Shown one piece after another: positions 1 to 8,952 of a stretch of 64,000 nucleotides of DNA. The notes beneath the pieces were generated by a model that ran no database searches, was not told the origin of the DNA, and was given only the letters and a program-made list of their open reading frames with translations. Each line of letters starts with the position of its first letter. The stretch's first letter is position 1. This DNA is from Acidimicrobiales bacterium (GTDB taxonomy: Bacteria; Actinomycetota; Acidimicrobiia; Acidimicrobiales; Palsa-688): contig DASUWA010000027.1 of NCBI GenBank assembly GCA_036378675.1, positions 111,807-175,806 of the forward strand, read 5' to 3'. Position numbers and translations under genes: made by a program.

Positions 1-14
1 CCCGAGGACGGACC

Positions 15-1499
15 GTGGGCACGCTGACCCTTCCCCGCACCGACACGTTCGTCGGCGGGGACTGGAGCGCGACGACCGGCGACGGCGAGGACGAGGTCGT
101 GAACCCCGCGACCGAGGCGCTCCTCGCCAGCGTGCCCCGCGGCGGTGTCGCGGATGGCAACGCGGCGATTGCTGCCGCGCGTCGGGCTTTCGATGAAGGG
201 CCCTGGCCCGCAATGTCCGGTACGGAACGAGCCTTCCACCTCCGCCGCCTGCGGGACGAGCTCGCGGCCCGTTCCATACAGCTGACCGATCTTGTGATTT
301 CGGAGGTCGGCTCGACGCACGCCGTGGCCGTAAGCCACCAGGTGTGTCTGCCCATTGAGCAGCTTGACTTCTGGGCCACAGCGGCGGCGAAGCCGGATCT
401 CATACCGCACGAGCCCCGGGTGACCCGCCGGAGCGGTGGTGGCAGCTGGCTCGGAAGCTGGGTCGTGCGGCGCGAGCCAATCGGGGTCGCCGCCGCAATC
501 GTTGCCTACAACTTCCCGTTCCTGCTGGCCGTGATGAAGATCGGGCCGGCGCTGGCCGCCGGCAACACGCTTGTCCTCAAGCCTTCTCCGTACACGCCTC
601 TCACTGCTTTCGTGATCGCCGAAGCGGTGGCCGCGGCAGGTCTTCCGCCCGGCGTCGTCAACGTGCTTACGGGCGACTCCGAGGTCGGTCACCAGTTGAC
701 CACGAGCCCCCACGTGGACCTGGTGACCTTCACGGGATCGGACGCCGTCGGGGCTGCTATCGCGGCCCAGGCGGCGCCGACCTTGAAGCGCGTGCTGCTG
801 GAACTAGGCGGGAAGTCGGCCATGATCGTCCGTGCCGACGCAGATCTCGACCAGGCGGCACAACTCGGACTCCAGAGTTTCACGTTCAACGCTGGCCAGG
901 GGTGTGCGCTCACAACGCGGCATCTCGTCCACCGTTCCGTCATAGACGATTACCATCGCCGCCTAGCCGCTCTGTCCCAAGAGGTACGGGTGGGCGACCC
1001 GGCGGACCCCGGTACCCAGATGGGCCCGCTCATCCGGCCGGCTGCTGTCGAGCGCACGGCCCGGTACGTCCATCAGGCCCTCGATGCTGGAGCCTCGCTC
1101 CTCGCCGGCGGCAAGCCACCTAACGAGCCGTCCAAGGGCTACTTCTTCGAACCGACAGTGCTCGCGGACGTCGACAACGCCTGGCCCGTGGCCCAGGACG
1201 AGATCTTCGGTCCGGTCGCGGTGACCATCGCGTTCGACGACGACGACCACGCCGTCCGGATCGCGAACGACTCGCGGTACGGCCTCGACGCCGCGGTGGT
1301 GTCACGCGATACCGGCGCCGCCTTTGAACTCGCGTGCCGCTTGCGCGCCGGGGGGGTGTCGATAAACGGCGGCGCCGGTTGGACTAATCCCGGAGTGCCT
1401 TTCGGCGGCTACAAGCGATCGGGGATCGGGCGGGAGAACGGCGACGAGGGACTCGAGCATTACACCGAACTCAAGACCATCAAGTACCACGCCGGATGA
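15..1499 (+). CDS. Aldehyde dehydrogenase (NAD(P)+-dependent)
   Basis: This 494-residue protein has the full length of the ALDH superfamily and oxidises an aldehyde to a carboxylic acid. The cofactor-binding stretch around VAYNFPF, the LELGGKS motif with the general-base Glu, and the catalytic Cys in NAGQGC are all visible. The GTG start is chosen because GAGGA lies six bases upstream, so the gene appears complete although it begins at the window edge. Its stop overlaps the start of the acyl-CoA synthetase by 4 bases. A plausible role is to turn a catabolic aldehyde into the acid that the next enzyme activates; the substrate cannot be read from the sequence. Confidence 0.93.
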   Translation: MGTLTLPRTDTFVGGDWSATTGDGEDEVVNPATEALLASVPRGGVADGNAAIAAARRAFDEGPWPAMSGTERAFHLRRLRDELAARSIQLTDLVISEVGSTHAVAVSHQVCLPIEQLDFWATAAAKPDLIPHEPRVTRRSGGGSWLGSWVVRREPIGVAAAIVAYNFPFLLAVMKIGPALAAGNTLVLKPSPYTPLTAFVIAEAVAAAGLPPGVVNVLTGDSEVGHQLTTSPHVDLVTFTGSDAVGAAIAAQAAPTLKRVLLELGGKSAMIVRADADLDQAAQLGLQSFTFNAGQGCALTTRHLVHRSVIDDYHRRLAALSQEVRVGDPADPGTQMGPLIRPAAVERTARYVHQALDAGASLLAGGKPPNEPSKGYFFEPTVLADVDNAWPVAQDEIFGPVAVTIAFDDDDHAVRIANDSRYGLDAAVVSRDTGAAFELACRLRAGGVSINGGAGWTNPGVPFGGYKRSGIGRENGDEGLEHYTELKTIKYHAG

Positions 1500-3010
1500 C
1501 CGCTGAGCACCGCGCGAGCGGATCGCTCGCCAACCTGCTCGCGTGGCGGGCAACCGAACGCCCGGACTTCCCGTTCTTGTACGTCGAACAGCTCGGACCC
1601 TGGACGGCTGGGGGACTCGCCGACGCTGCTTCCGAGCTCAGCACCACGCTTGACCGCCACGGCGTCGGCAGTGGGGACCGGGTATTGATCCGTCTCGGCA
1701 ACGACGAGCGGTTTCTCCCTGCGCTGACAGCCGTGTGGCTGCTCGGCGCGTCAGCCATCGCGATGCACCCTGCCGCCTCCGCCGGCGACGCCAAACGGAC
1801 AGTCCAGGCAATGGACGCTCGCGCCGTCGTCGGTGATCCCTACGACCCCTCGAGTTCGCAGGCGGGTGCCCCGTTCGTTGGGGTCTCAAAAGTGCCGCAG
1901 CACAGCGAGCCGGGACCTCTCTCCGTTCCAGACGCGGCGGACCACGAGGAAGCTCTCGTTCTCTTGACTTCGGGCTCGACGGGAGCGCCCAAAGGCGTCG
2001 TGCTTACCCACGGGAACGCCTGGTCGAACCTTGCTGCCACTGTGTCCGCCTTCCGACGCGAGACCCGCATCACACGGATCCCCGACGACCCCAAGCCGCC
2101 GAACCTCATCGCCAACCCCGTGTCGCACACCGCTGGCGTCGTACGGTTGCTGTTCGCCCTCTACGTGGGACGCAGCGTCGTACTGCTGCGCAAGTTTGAC
2201 GCCATCGCGGCAAAGGCTGCGATTGACGCGCACGGCATTGACAACCTCACGATTAATCCGACCATGATGCGCATGCTGCTCGAGGGCCTGCCACCCGACG
2301 CTGACCTCGGTCCGGTCCGCTACGCGTCCTCCGGGACAGCGCCGCTGCCGCAGGCGCTGCGCGAGGCGTTTGAGGCCCGATTCCAGATCCCGGTGCTCCA
2401 GGCCTACGGGCAGACGGAGGCGTTCGGAGGGATTGCGATCGAGAACGTCAAGGAGGTGCTTGCGGGCCGCCGTCGTCCTGGCTCGGTTGGTCGGCCGCTC
2501 CCGGGTGTCGAACTGCGGATCGTCGCCGATGGGCGCGATGCGCCACCCGGCGAACAGGGAGAGATCCAGGTCCGGACCAAGTCGGCGTCCCGGAGCTACG
2601 TCGGGGATACCGGCGACGACTCCCCTACAGGCGACGACGGCTGGCTCCGCACAGGTGACCTCGGCTACGTCGACGAGGACGGCTACCTCTACGTCACAGG
2701 CCGGATCAAGAACGTGATCATCTGCGGGGGATTCAACGTGGTCCCCGAGGAACTGCAGTCGGCTTTGATGTCTCACCCGGCCGTTCGAGAGGCGGCCGTC
2801 CTCGGAGTACCCGACGACCGTCTCGGCGAGGTACCGGTCGCAGTCATCGAGTCGGACGTCACCGGGGACGAGATCCTCGCGAGCGTCGCCTCAATGTTGG
2901 CGCCCTACAAGCGGCCTCGCTGGGTCGTCGTCGTCGGCACGCTTCCACGCGTGCCGAACGGCAAGGTGGACCTGCGGGCCTGCGCGGCCCTCCTGACCAA
3001 GCCCTGTTGA
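1496..3010 (+). CDS. Acyl-CoA synthetase (AMP-binding, class I adenylate-forming)
   Basis: This 504-residue enzyme would activate a carboxylic acid to an acyl-CoA through an acyl-adenylate. The P-loop-like motif LLTSGSTGAPKG, the YGQTE motif, the TGDLGY motif and the C-terminal catalytic Lys region (RVPNGKVD) are present in the usual order. It starts inside the stop of the aldehyde dehydrogenase (ATGA overlap), which indicates translational coupling. The following SDR begins 3 bases after the stop. Substrate specificity is not evident; the neighbouring P450s, CoA-transferase and thiolase-like genes suggest a bulky or cyclic acid. Confidence 0.92.
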   Translation: MTAEHRASGSLANLLAWRATERPDFPFLYVEQLGPWTAGGLADAASELSTTLDRHGVGSGDRVLIRLGNDERFLPALTAVWLLGASAIAMHPAASAGDAKRTVQAMDARAVVGDPYDPSSSQAGAPFVGVSKVPQHSEPGPLSVPDAADHEEALVLLTSGSTGAPKGVVLTHGNAWSNLAATVSAFRRETRITRIPDDPKPPNLIANPVSHTAGVVRLLFALYVGRSVVLLRKFDAIAAKAAIDAHGIDNLTINPTMMRMLLEGLPPDADLGPVRYASSGTAPLPQALREAFEARFQIPVLQAYGQTEAFGGIAIENVKEVLAGRRRPGSVGRPLPGVELRIVADGRDAPPGEQGEIQVRTKSASRSYVGDTGDDSPTGDDGWLRTGDLGYVDEDGYLYVTGRIKNVIICGGFNVVPEELQSALMSHPAVREAAVLGVPDDRLGEVPVAVIESDVTGDEILASVASMLAPYKRPRWVVVVGTLPRVPNGKVDLRACAALLTKPC

Positions 3011-3013
3011 GCA

Positions 3014-3802
3014 GTGGACTTGGGTGTCCGCGACCGCGGGTTCCTCGTTGTCGGCGGCACCGCCGGAATCGGGCGAGAGGTCGCGCGGTTGCTCGTCGAG
3101 GAGGGCGCACGGGTCGCTATCACGGGGCGCGACGTCGGCCGCGCTCACGATGTCGCCGCGGCGATCGGTGCGGTGGCCGTTCCCGGAGACGCTGCCACCG
3201 ACGAATCGACCTGTGAAGCCATCGTCAACGCCGCTGAACTCGCCGTTAGCGGGCTATCGGGTGTCGCGATCACGGCCGGGAGCAATCGCAGCGCCCATTC
3301 CTCCCTCGACGAGGCCAACGACGAGATCTGGCTGGAGACGTTTCAGCACCAACTCATGGCGACCGTCCGCATCGTCCGCGCCGCGCTCCCCTATCTGGTC
3401 ACCAACGGCGGAGGCTCCATCGTGACCACGGCGGCGTACTCCATTCGTGCTCCGCACGCCAACCGGGTGCCGTACGCCACCTGCAAGAGCGCAGTTGCCA
3501 CCTTCACCAAGGACGTCGCCAAAGCGTACGGTCCGGCCGGCATCCGCGCCAACTGTGTCTGCCCCGGGATCATCGAGACAGGCCAGCTCGCTGCCCGCCG
3601 TGTGAGTCTGGCTGCCAGCCGCGGCGTACCCGAGGCGGGACTGCTCGAGTCCATGCTGAGCAGCGAGTGGCACATGGACGTGGCGTTGGGCCGACTCGGT
3701 CGCCCCGACGAGGTGGGTGACCTCATCGCATTCCTGCTGTCGGAGCGCGCCGGCTATCTCAACGGTGCGCTCATCAACATCGACGGGGGGACGGACTTCT
3801 GA
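3014..3802 (+). CDS. SDR family oxidoreductase
   Basis: A classical short-chain dehydrogenase of 262 residues. It has the N-terminal nucleotide-binding glycine motif GGTAGIG and the active-site YATCK (Tyr-x3-Lys), with upstream Thr/Ser in TTAAYS. It would interconvert an alcohol and a ketone with NAD(P). The start is GTG, 3 bases after the upstream stop. The stop overlaps the start of the LLM oxidoreductase (TGATG), so this is the third gene of a four-gene operon. It lacks the long insertion after strand beta-2 seen in the mycofactocin-type SDRs later in the window. Confidence 0.9.
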   Translation: MDLGVRDRGFLVVGGTAGIGREVARLLVEEGARVAITGRDVGRAHDVAAAIGAVAVPGDAATDESTCEAIVNAAELAVSGLSGVAITAGSNRSAHSSLDEANDEIWLETFQHQLMATVRIVRAALPYLVTNGGGSIVTTAAYSIRAPHANRVPYATCKSAVATFTKDVAKAYGPAGIRANCVCPGIIETGQLAARRVSLAASRGVPEAGLLESMLSSEWHMDVALGRLGRPDEVGDLIAFLLSERAGYLNGALINIDGGTDF

Positions 3803-4818
3803 TGCTGCTCGATGCCAGGCTGCCGAAGGGCATCTCCGACACGAAGGCACGGGCCGCGGCCAGGGAGGTGGACGGATACGACGGTCTGTGGGTCAGCGAG
3901 ACGGGCTATGACCCCTTCCTCCAGGCCCTCCAGGCCATCGAGGCGACCACCTGGCCCACAATCGGAACCGCGATCGCGGTTGCTTTCGCCCGATCACCTC
4001 TCACGGTGGCGCACAGCGCCTACGACCTCGCACGATACGCCGAGGGCCGGTTCGTGCTCGGTCTCGGCACCCAGGTTAAGCCGCACGTCGAGCGCAGGTT
4101 CGGTATGCCGTGGTCCAGCCCGGCTGCCCGCATGCGCGAGTACGTTCTTGCGCTGCAGGCCATCTGGAGGGCGTGGAACGGCGACACTGCCCTGAAGTTC
4201 GAAGGAGAGTTCTACAAACACACGTTGATGACCCCGGCCTTCTCGCCCAGAACGCATCCGTACGGAGCGCCTCGGGTGTACCTCGCCGGGGTCGGCGAGC
4301 GCATGACCGAGGTCGCCGGCGAGGTCGCGGACGGTTTCTTCATACATCCGTTCACCTCCAGGGCGTACTTCGACAATGTGACCCGGCCTGCGTTGATGCG
4401 CGGGCGTAAGGCGGCCGGGGTGGCTGACCTCGACGACTTCACCATCGCGGGAGCTACGTTCGTGGTCACGGGGCGCGACGAATACGAACTGGCCCGCGCC
4501 GTCCAGGGCACGAAGGACCAGATCGCCTTCTACGCATCGACACCCTCCTACCGCGGCGTCCTCGAGCTGCACGGCCGGAGCGAGCTCGGGCCGGAATTGA
4601 CCCGCCGCACGAAGCAGGGCCGCTGGGGCGACCTGGCCGAGCTCATCGACGACGAGCTTCTGAGAGAGCTAGCAATAGTCGGCGAGCCTGCAGCCGTCGG
4701 CGCGGATGTCGCTGCCCGCTGGGGCGACGTCTACGACCGCCTGAGTCTGTACACCAACTACCGGATCGGCCACGACGTTGCAATACAGGTGGTCGCGGCG
4801 ATTAGAGCAGCGACGTGA
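3802..4818 (+). CDS. LLM class (probably F420-dependent) oxidoreductase
   Basis: A 338-residue luciferase-like TIM-barrel protein. The SETGYDPF start region, the FVLGLGTQVKPHVERRFG segment and the PRVYLAGVG stretch are typical of actinobacterial F420-dependent LLM enzymes of the TIGR03617 type. It is the last gene of the first plus-strand operon and faces the thiolase-like gene convergently. It would carry out a flavin- or F420-dependent redox step on the same substrate as its neighbours. The choice of F420 over FMN is inferred from family resemblance, not from a decisive residue. Confidence 0.85.
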   Translation: MLLDARLPKGISDTKARAAAREVDGYDGLWVSETGYDPFLQALQAIEATTWPTIGTAIAVAFARSPLTVAHSAYDLARYAEGRFVLGLGTQVKPHVERRFGMPWSSPAARMREYVLALQAIWRAWNGDTALKFEGEFYKHTLMTPAFSPRTHPYGAPRVYLAGVGERMTEVAGEVADGFFIHPFTSRAYFDNVTRPALMRGRKAAGVADLDDFTIAGATFVVTGRDEYELARAVQGTKDQIAFYASTPSYRGVLELHGRSELGPELTRRTKQGRWGDLAELIDDELLRELAIVGEPAAVGADVAARWGDVYDRLSLYTNYRIGHDVAIQVVAAIRAAT

Positions 4819-4884
4819 CGGCTCGTCAGGGCAGCGAACGGGGTCCCTTCCGGCGGTCGGCCCTCCACTCGTCAACTGCCGGGC

Positions 4885-6060
4885 TTATCGAGTGAGCAAC
4901 AGGCACCCGGCAAAGGGGCCGCCCCCGGCGGATACGACGGCGACCTCTGGGCGCTGACGCACCTGCCGCGGCCCGCCGTGACCCCGGAGCTGCACGACGG
5001 CCTCGTGGAGCATTCCGTAGCCGTGGAGACGACCGCCTGAGAGCTGTCCGCCCTGCGTGTTCAACGGCAGCTTTCCGTCTAGGGCGATCGCCTCACCGCC
5101 CTCGACGAACCGACCGCCATCCCCGAAGTCGCAGAATCCAAGCGCCTCCAGCCATGCCAGAGCCAGGACGCTGAATCCGTCGTACAACTCGGCGACGTCT
5201 ACGTCCCCAGGACCCAAGGCGGTCCGGCGCCACATGGTCTCTGCCGCGGCAGTAGCGGCCATACCAGTAAGCCCGTCGATCTGATCCCACGAGAATGGAC
5301 CGGTTAATCCGCACCCCACCGCTTCGAGATACACGGGATCGTGGGGTCGATCGGAAGAGCGATCGCGGGCGGAGACGATGACAGCGGTTGACCCGTCGAT
5401 GGGGACGTCACAGTCGTACAGACACAACGGCGTCGAGATCATCCGTGAGGCAAGGTAGTCCTCGATGCTCAAGGGCTCCCGGAAGACCGCCGCGGGATTC
5501 AACATGGCGTTTGCCCGCGCGTTGCGCGCTATGGCACCGAGCTGCTCGCGGGTCGTGCCGTAATCGTCAAAATGCCGCTGCGCGTACAGGGCGATCCAGT
5601 TTGCCGCCGATGGCGCACCGAAAGGTGCCAGCCACCTTCGCCAGTCGCTGACTGCAAACTGGCTACCAACCACCTCGCCACGACCGCCCGAACGTTGTGC
5701 GCTCGCCTCGCACACGGTACGAAAGCACAGCACATGTGTCGCCAGCCCGCACGCCACTGCCATGCACGCATCGATGAACGGGCCGAGTTGGCCCGAGGTC
5801 TGAGGGCTTCCCTGAAACCACCGGAGCCGGAGGTCGAGCGCGTCTCGCAACTCCCACACGCCGCAGCCGGCAAGGCCTGGGTCGACGGCCTCACCGGGGA
5901 AGGTGGCAAGACCATCGAGTTCGGAGACGGCCAAGCCCGCGTCGTTGATGGATGCGAGGGCCGCCTCCACCGTGAGGGACAGACCGCTTCGCCCTAGACG
6001 TCTGCCGATAGCTGACTGGCCTATGCCGGTGACCGCAACAGCCTCTTCAAAGCGTTTCAC
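4885..6060 (-). CDS. Thiolase-like lipid-transfer/aldolase family protein
   Basis: A 391-residue thiolase-fold protein of the SCP-x/lipid-transfer group. The DACMAVACGLA segment and the C-terminal GGQLSGGRLHGYG and AVVQLRGHGG motifs are characteristic. At the position where thiolases of this group normally carry the nucleophilic Cys (GGxSGCxA) the sequence reads TSGQLGP. The enzyme may therefore be a retro-aldolase of the Ltp2 kind rather than a true thiolase. This fits the neighbouring OB-fold/zinc-ribbon gene, since Ltp2-type aldolases need a DUF35 partner. It begins with GTG overlapping the stop of that partner by 4 bases. The residue assignment is by eye. Confidence 0.82.
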   Translation of the reverse strand: MKRFEEAVAVTGIGQSAIGRRLGRSGLSLTVEAALASINDAGLAVSELDGLATFPGEAVDPGLAGCGVWELRDALDLRLRWFQGSPQTSGQLGPFIDACMAVACGLATHVLCFRTVCEASAQRSGGRGEVVGSQFAVSDWRRWLAPFGAPSAANWIALYAQRHFDDYGTTREQLGAIARNARANAMLNPAAVFREPLSIEDYLASRMISTPLCLYDCDVPIDGSTAVIVSARDRSSDRPHDPVYLEAVGCGLTGPFSWDQIDGLTGMAATAAAETMWRRTALGPGDVDVAELYDGFSVLALAWLEALGFCDFGDGGRFVEGGEAIALDGKLPLNTQGGQLSGGRLHGYGMLHEAVVQLRGHGGPRQVRQRPEVAVVSAGGGPFAGCLLLTR

Positions 6061-6557
6061 GGTCGCGAGACCTTGGGTCGGAACACTGGGAGCCAGAGAT
6101 CGTCCGCCAGCAGTTCGAAAGCCACGTCCACGACCATCCCCGAGCGCACCACCTCGGGTTCACAACCGACGACGTTCGTGAGCATCCGCAGTCCCGGTTG
6201 CTCCGCGAGTTCCACGATGGCGACCACGTATGGAGGAGGAAGAGACGCGAACCACTGCTGATGGTTGACAGTCACTGCCCACACGGTCGCTCGCCCGCTG
6301 ACCGGCCGCGGCGCGACCTCCAGTGAGTGGCAGGCGGGGCATACCGGCCCCGGGGGGTGGAACCATCTGCCGCAAGTGGCACAACGGTAGATCAGCAGAA
6401 CGCCGTCGGCGCCCCCGGTCCAGAAGGCTCGCTCCTCATCGGTCGGTACGGGAAACGGTCGGATCACCGCCCGGTCGTCCGAGCTCGGGTTTCGCGACGC
6501 CGCCCGACAGAGGTGCGTGCTCGCTTGTCTCTCGGAGGCTCCGCCAATCGCGGTCAC
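6057..6557 (-). CDS. DUF35 zinc-ribbon/OB-fold protein, partner of the thiolase-like protein
   Basis: A 166-residue protein with an N-terminal rubredoxin-like zinc ribbon (CATCGRW followed by CPACHS) and a C-terminal OB fold (VTVNHQQWF through VVDVAFE). Proteins of this family form complexes with thiolase-fold enzymes and channel or bind acyl-CoA. In steroid side-chain degradation the analogous domain is required by Ltp2 aldolase. It overlaps both neighbours by 4 bases and lies directly upstream of the thiolase-like gene. The N-terminal 25 residues look poorly conserved, so a slightly later start is possible. Confidence 0.87.
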   Translation of the reverse strand: MTAIGGASERQASTHLCRAASRNPSSDDRAVIRPFPVPTDEERAFWTGGADGVLLIYRCATCGRWFHPPGPVCPACHSLEVAPRPVSGRATVWAVTVNHQQWFASLPPPYVVAIVELAEQPGLRMLTNVVGCEPEVVRSGMVVDVAFELLADDLWLPVFRPKVSRP

Positions 6558-7339
6558 ACGCGTACGGTGATGCCACCGTCCACAACGAAGGTCTGGGCGG
6601 TCACCCAGGAGGCTGAGTCTGAGCAGAGGAACAGCAATGTCCCGACCAGATCGTCAACAGTGCCGACCCGCTTTATGCTCGCTGTGGCCACCAGCGCGTC
6701 GATGCGGTCCTTCGGAACCGTCACGGCAGTCGCCTCGGTGCTGATCGGACCCGGCGCGATGGCGTTGACCGTGATGCCATCGGAGCCCAGTTCCCTCGCG
6801 AATCCCCTCGTCAGGGAGTGCAGCGCCAGCTTGGCGGTCCCGTAGGCGCCGCCGTTGCCGTATGCCGCGGTGGAGGACTGCATAACTACGCGTCCCCAAC
6901 CGGCATCGATCAGCATGGGCGCGAGGGCCTGAGTCACCAGCAGTGGGCCGTCGAGGTTCACCGAGAAGACCTTGCGCCAGTAGTTGATATCGACCGTGAG
7001 CTGTGGGTCGAACCGCATCGAATGGTAGATCGCGGCGTTGTTCACCACGATGTGGCACGCACCGAACCGAGCCCGAACGGCTTCGGCGAGACTGAGTGTG
7101 CTGTCACGGCTGCTTACGTCGACCGGCGCCGCGTGCGACATGCCACCATCGTCTGCGATCTCGTCGGCAACCTGCTTGGCGGCCGGCTCGTTGATGTCGG
7201 CCACGACAACCGAGGCGCCGCAGCGCGCGAGCGCTCGCACATATGCCTCGCCGATGCCCTGGCCTGCTCCGGTTACGACCGCGACTCGGCCGGTGAGGTC
7301 GGGCATGGTCGTATCCGGCCCGGAACGAGGGGTGGTCAT
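6554..7339 (-). CDS. SDR family oxidoreductase
   Basis: A 261-residue classical short-chain dehydrogenase. It has the TGAGQGIG cofactor motif, NNAAI, an active-site Ser in MQSSTAAYG, and YGTAK carrying the catalytic Tyr and Lys. The C-terminus VDGGITV is typical. It would oxidise or reduce a hydroxyl/keto group of a CoA-bound or free intermediate. It lies in a five-gene minus-strand operon in which each gene overlaps the next by 4 bases. Confidence 0.9.
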   Translation of the reverse strand: MTTPRSGPDTTMPDLTGRVAVVTGAGQGIGEAYVRALARCGASVVVADINEPAAKQVADEIADDGGMSHAAPVDVSSRDSTLSLAEAVRARFGACHIVVNNAAIYHSMRFDPQLTVDINYWRKVFSVNLDGPLLVTQALAPMLIDAGWGRVVMQSSTAAYGNGGAYGTAKLALHSLTRGFARELGSDGITVNAIAPGPISTEATAVTVPKDRIDALVATASIKRVGTVDDLVGTLLFLCSDSASWVTAQTFVVDGGITVRV

Positions 7340-7794
7340 GTTCGGCCAACTAGCTGGAATTGGCCGATGATTTCGAGCTCGTGTCCGAGACGATGATCGA
7401 ATGCTTCTTCGATCTGAGGCCGCAGTGGCGAGTCGTTAGGTGTGTGCTCGTAGGCGGATGAGAGGATCTCGCTCGCCAGGCCGTAGCGTCGGGCGACGTC
7501 GTCGTAGTGCAGGGATTCTTGATTCTGAGCCTCGGCTTCGGCGAGCGCGGTAGCAACGGCACTGGCTTCCGGGTGCGCTGCCACTATGTCCCGGCCGAGC
7601 CGGCGGAGCATCTTGGTCTCCTCCACCATCCAGGCGATCTCGTGTTGAGCGCGTACGGCCAGCGTTGAGAGGATGTGATCGATCATCTGCAAGCTGGTCT
7701 GCAGTTGAGGGTCTGTGACGGCGGGAGTGACGTGTTCGGAAAGCTCCTTGCGGACCACTTCGATCAGGCGGGCAGTCGTCGGCTGGGTGATCAC
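7336..7794 (-). CDS. Small helical protein, DUF6285-like
   Basis: A 152-residue protein with no catalytic motif that I recognise. The GTG start at the top end overlaps the stop of the phosphotransferase gene by 4 bases and gives an N-terminus ITQPTTARLIEVVRKELSEH. This resembles the start of DUF6285 proteins, which often sit next to APH-type phosphotransferases and acyl-CoA dehydrogenases in actinobacteria. It is rich in charged helices. The gene order suggests a partner of the phosphotransferase, but no function can be assigned. The family name is from memory of the pattern and is moderately secure. Confidence 0.7.
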   Translation of the reverse strand: MITQPTTARLIEVVRKELSEHVTPAVTDPQLQTSLQMIDHILSTLAVRAQHEIAWMVEETKMLRRLGRDIVAAHPEASAVATALAEAEAQNQESLHYDDVARRYGLASEILSSAYEHTPNDSPLRPQIEEAFDHRLGHELEIIGQFQLVGRT

Positions 7795-8837
7795 GACACG
7801 ACCTCCATCCCCGACTCGATGCCGGTCATTGCTGCTTCCAGACCGCGGACGCTGTCCCGCCACAGCCGATGGCTAAACGGCATCGCCGAAACCAGATAGG
7901 CCGACGTCACGAGATGGTTGGAACCAGCGGCCAGGGCAGCCATCCCTTCAAGCAGGCCACCGAAGGCTTTGAATCCGGCAGCGACCGCGAACCACGCGAC
8001 GGTTGCCGGGTTCACGATCTCGTCGCCAAGACCGGTCACCTCGCAGTAGCGATGACAGAAACCAACAGGGTCCAAGGCGATCGGATCGGGCGGAGAGAAC
8101 GCCGCTACCGCCTGGACCCAACCCAAATCGATACGCGGGTCGCCAATATGGGCGTACTCCCAGTCGATCACGCGCATCCCGCCCGCCGCGTCGAGCATCA
8201 CGTTCGCGGTCTGGAACTCGCCGTGCACCAGAGTCAGAGGCGCGGGTACTGGCCGGTGGGAATCCAACCAAGCCGCCACCCACCTGATGAAGGGGTTGTG
8301 CTCAGGGTAGGCAGCCTCCAGACCCCGCCAGCTCTCGACAAACGAATCGATGTAGGCGTCCCACGACGCCGGCCGGTTCATCGACGCCGGCGCAGCACCC
8401 CCCTCGACATGCACCACGGCAATCGTCTCAGCCAACTTGAGGGCAAGGCTTCGCTGCTCATCCTCGCCCACCCCGCGAAGCTGGCTGAGCAACTGCGGGC
8501 CATCTACGTAATCACTAATCAGCGCCGGAGCACCCAAAACCGCGCCCGACAGGTCCGACCAGCGCAGGGCGGGAATCGGAACCGTGCCCGCTCTTGTCAG
8601 CGCAGCCAGCAGCTCGCCCTCCGCCACACGATCGGTACGTGAGAGAGCCGCATCCCCCGGCGGGTCGATTCGGAGGACATAGCGCTGCGACCCTCCGGCC
8701 ATCGTCGCCGTGAACGCTACGGTCACCAGGCTGTAACCGCCTGTGAGCACCGACAAGTCCTCAACCCGCACCGGCCCAGGTTCACGGGAAGAAAGAAGCG
8801 CCTCCAACCGGCGCCCCAGGTCATCCAGGTCAACCAT
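7791..8837 (-). CDS. Aminoglycoside-phosphotransferase-fold (APH) family kinase
   Basis: A 348-residue kinase-fold protein. The Brenner motif LVHGEFQTANVML supplies the catalytic His-Gly-Glu (Glu replaces the common Asp), and VIDWEYAHIGDPRIDLGW is the metal-binding DxD-like segment. Family members close to acyl-CoA dehydrogenases and CoA ligases are thought to phosphorylate hydroxyacyl groups (ACAD10/11-like), which fits the CoA-ester neighbourhood. It is the first gene of the minus-strand operon that ends with the thiolase-like gene. A 19-bp palindromic operator lies 34-52 bp upstream of the start. Confidence 0.87.
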   Translation of the reverse strand: MVDLDDLGRRLEALLSSREPGPVRVEDLSVLTGGYSLVTVAFTATMAGGSQRYVLRIDPPGDAALSRTDRVAEGELLAALTRAGTVPIPALRWSDLSGAVLGAPALISDYVDGPQLLSQLRGVGEDEQRSLALKLAETIAVVHVEGGAAPASMNRPASWDAYIDSFVESWRGLEAAYPEHNPFIRWVAAWLDSHRPVPAPLTLVHGEFQTANVMLDAAGGMRVIDWEYAHIGDPRIDLGWVQAVAAFSPPDPIALDPVGFCHRYCEVTGLGDEIVNPATVAWFAVAAGFKAFGGLLEGMAALAAGSNHLVTSAYLVSAMPFSHRLWRDSVRGLEAAMTGIESGMEVVS

Positions 8838-8870
8838 CCCTCCCCCCTTTGGGCGATAGTCTCTATCAAG

Positions 8871-8889
8871 TCGTTATACTATTCATCGA
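8871..8889. promoter_or_regulatory. 19-bp palindromic operator, copy 1
   Basis: TCGTTATACTATTCATCGA is an imperfect palindrome of form TCGnTnnAnnnTnnAnCGA. The same 19 bases recur at 11714-11732 and a close variant at 13844-13862. This copy lies just upstream of the phosphotransferase operon and overlaps a candidate minus-strand -10 (TAGTAT). The spacing suits a TetR-type repressor; no such gene lies in the window. Confidence 0.72.
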
Positions 8890-8952
8890 TTCAGGCGCTG
8901 GCAAGCAACCCCTCCCACGCGCACGGAAACAACCGTGCCAGAGCCGTGCGAG

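Noticed and set aside
1500..3000. Long antisense open frames opposite the acyl-CoA synthetase and other genes
   Set aside because: They follow from high GC at third codon positions, have no domain patterns or ribosome sites, and overlap fully with well-supported genes.
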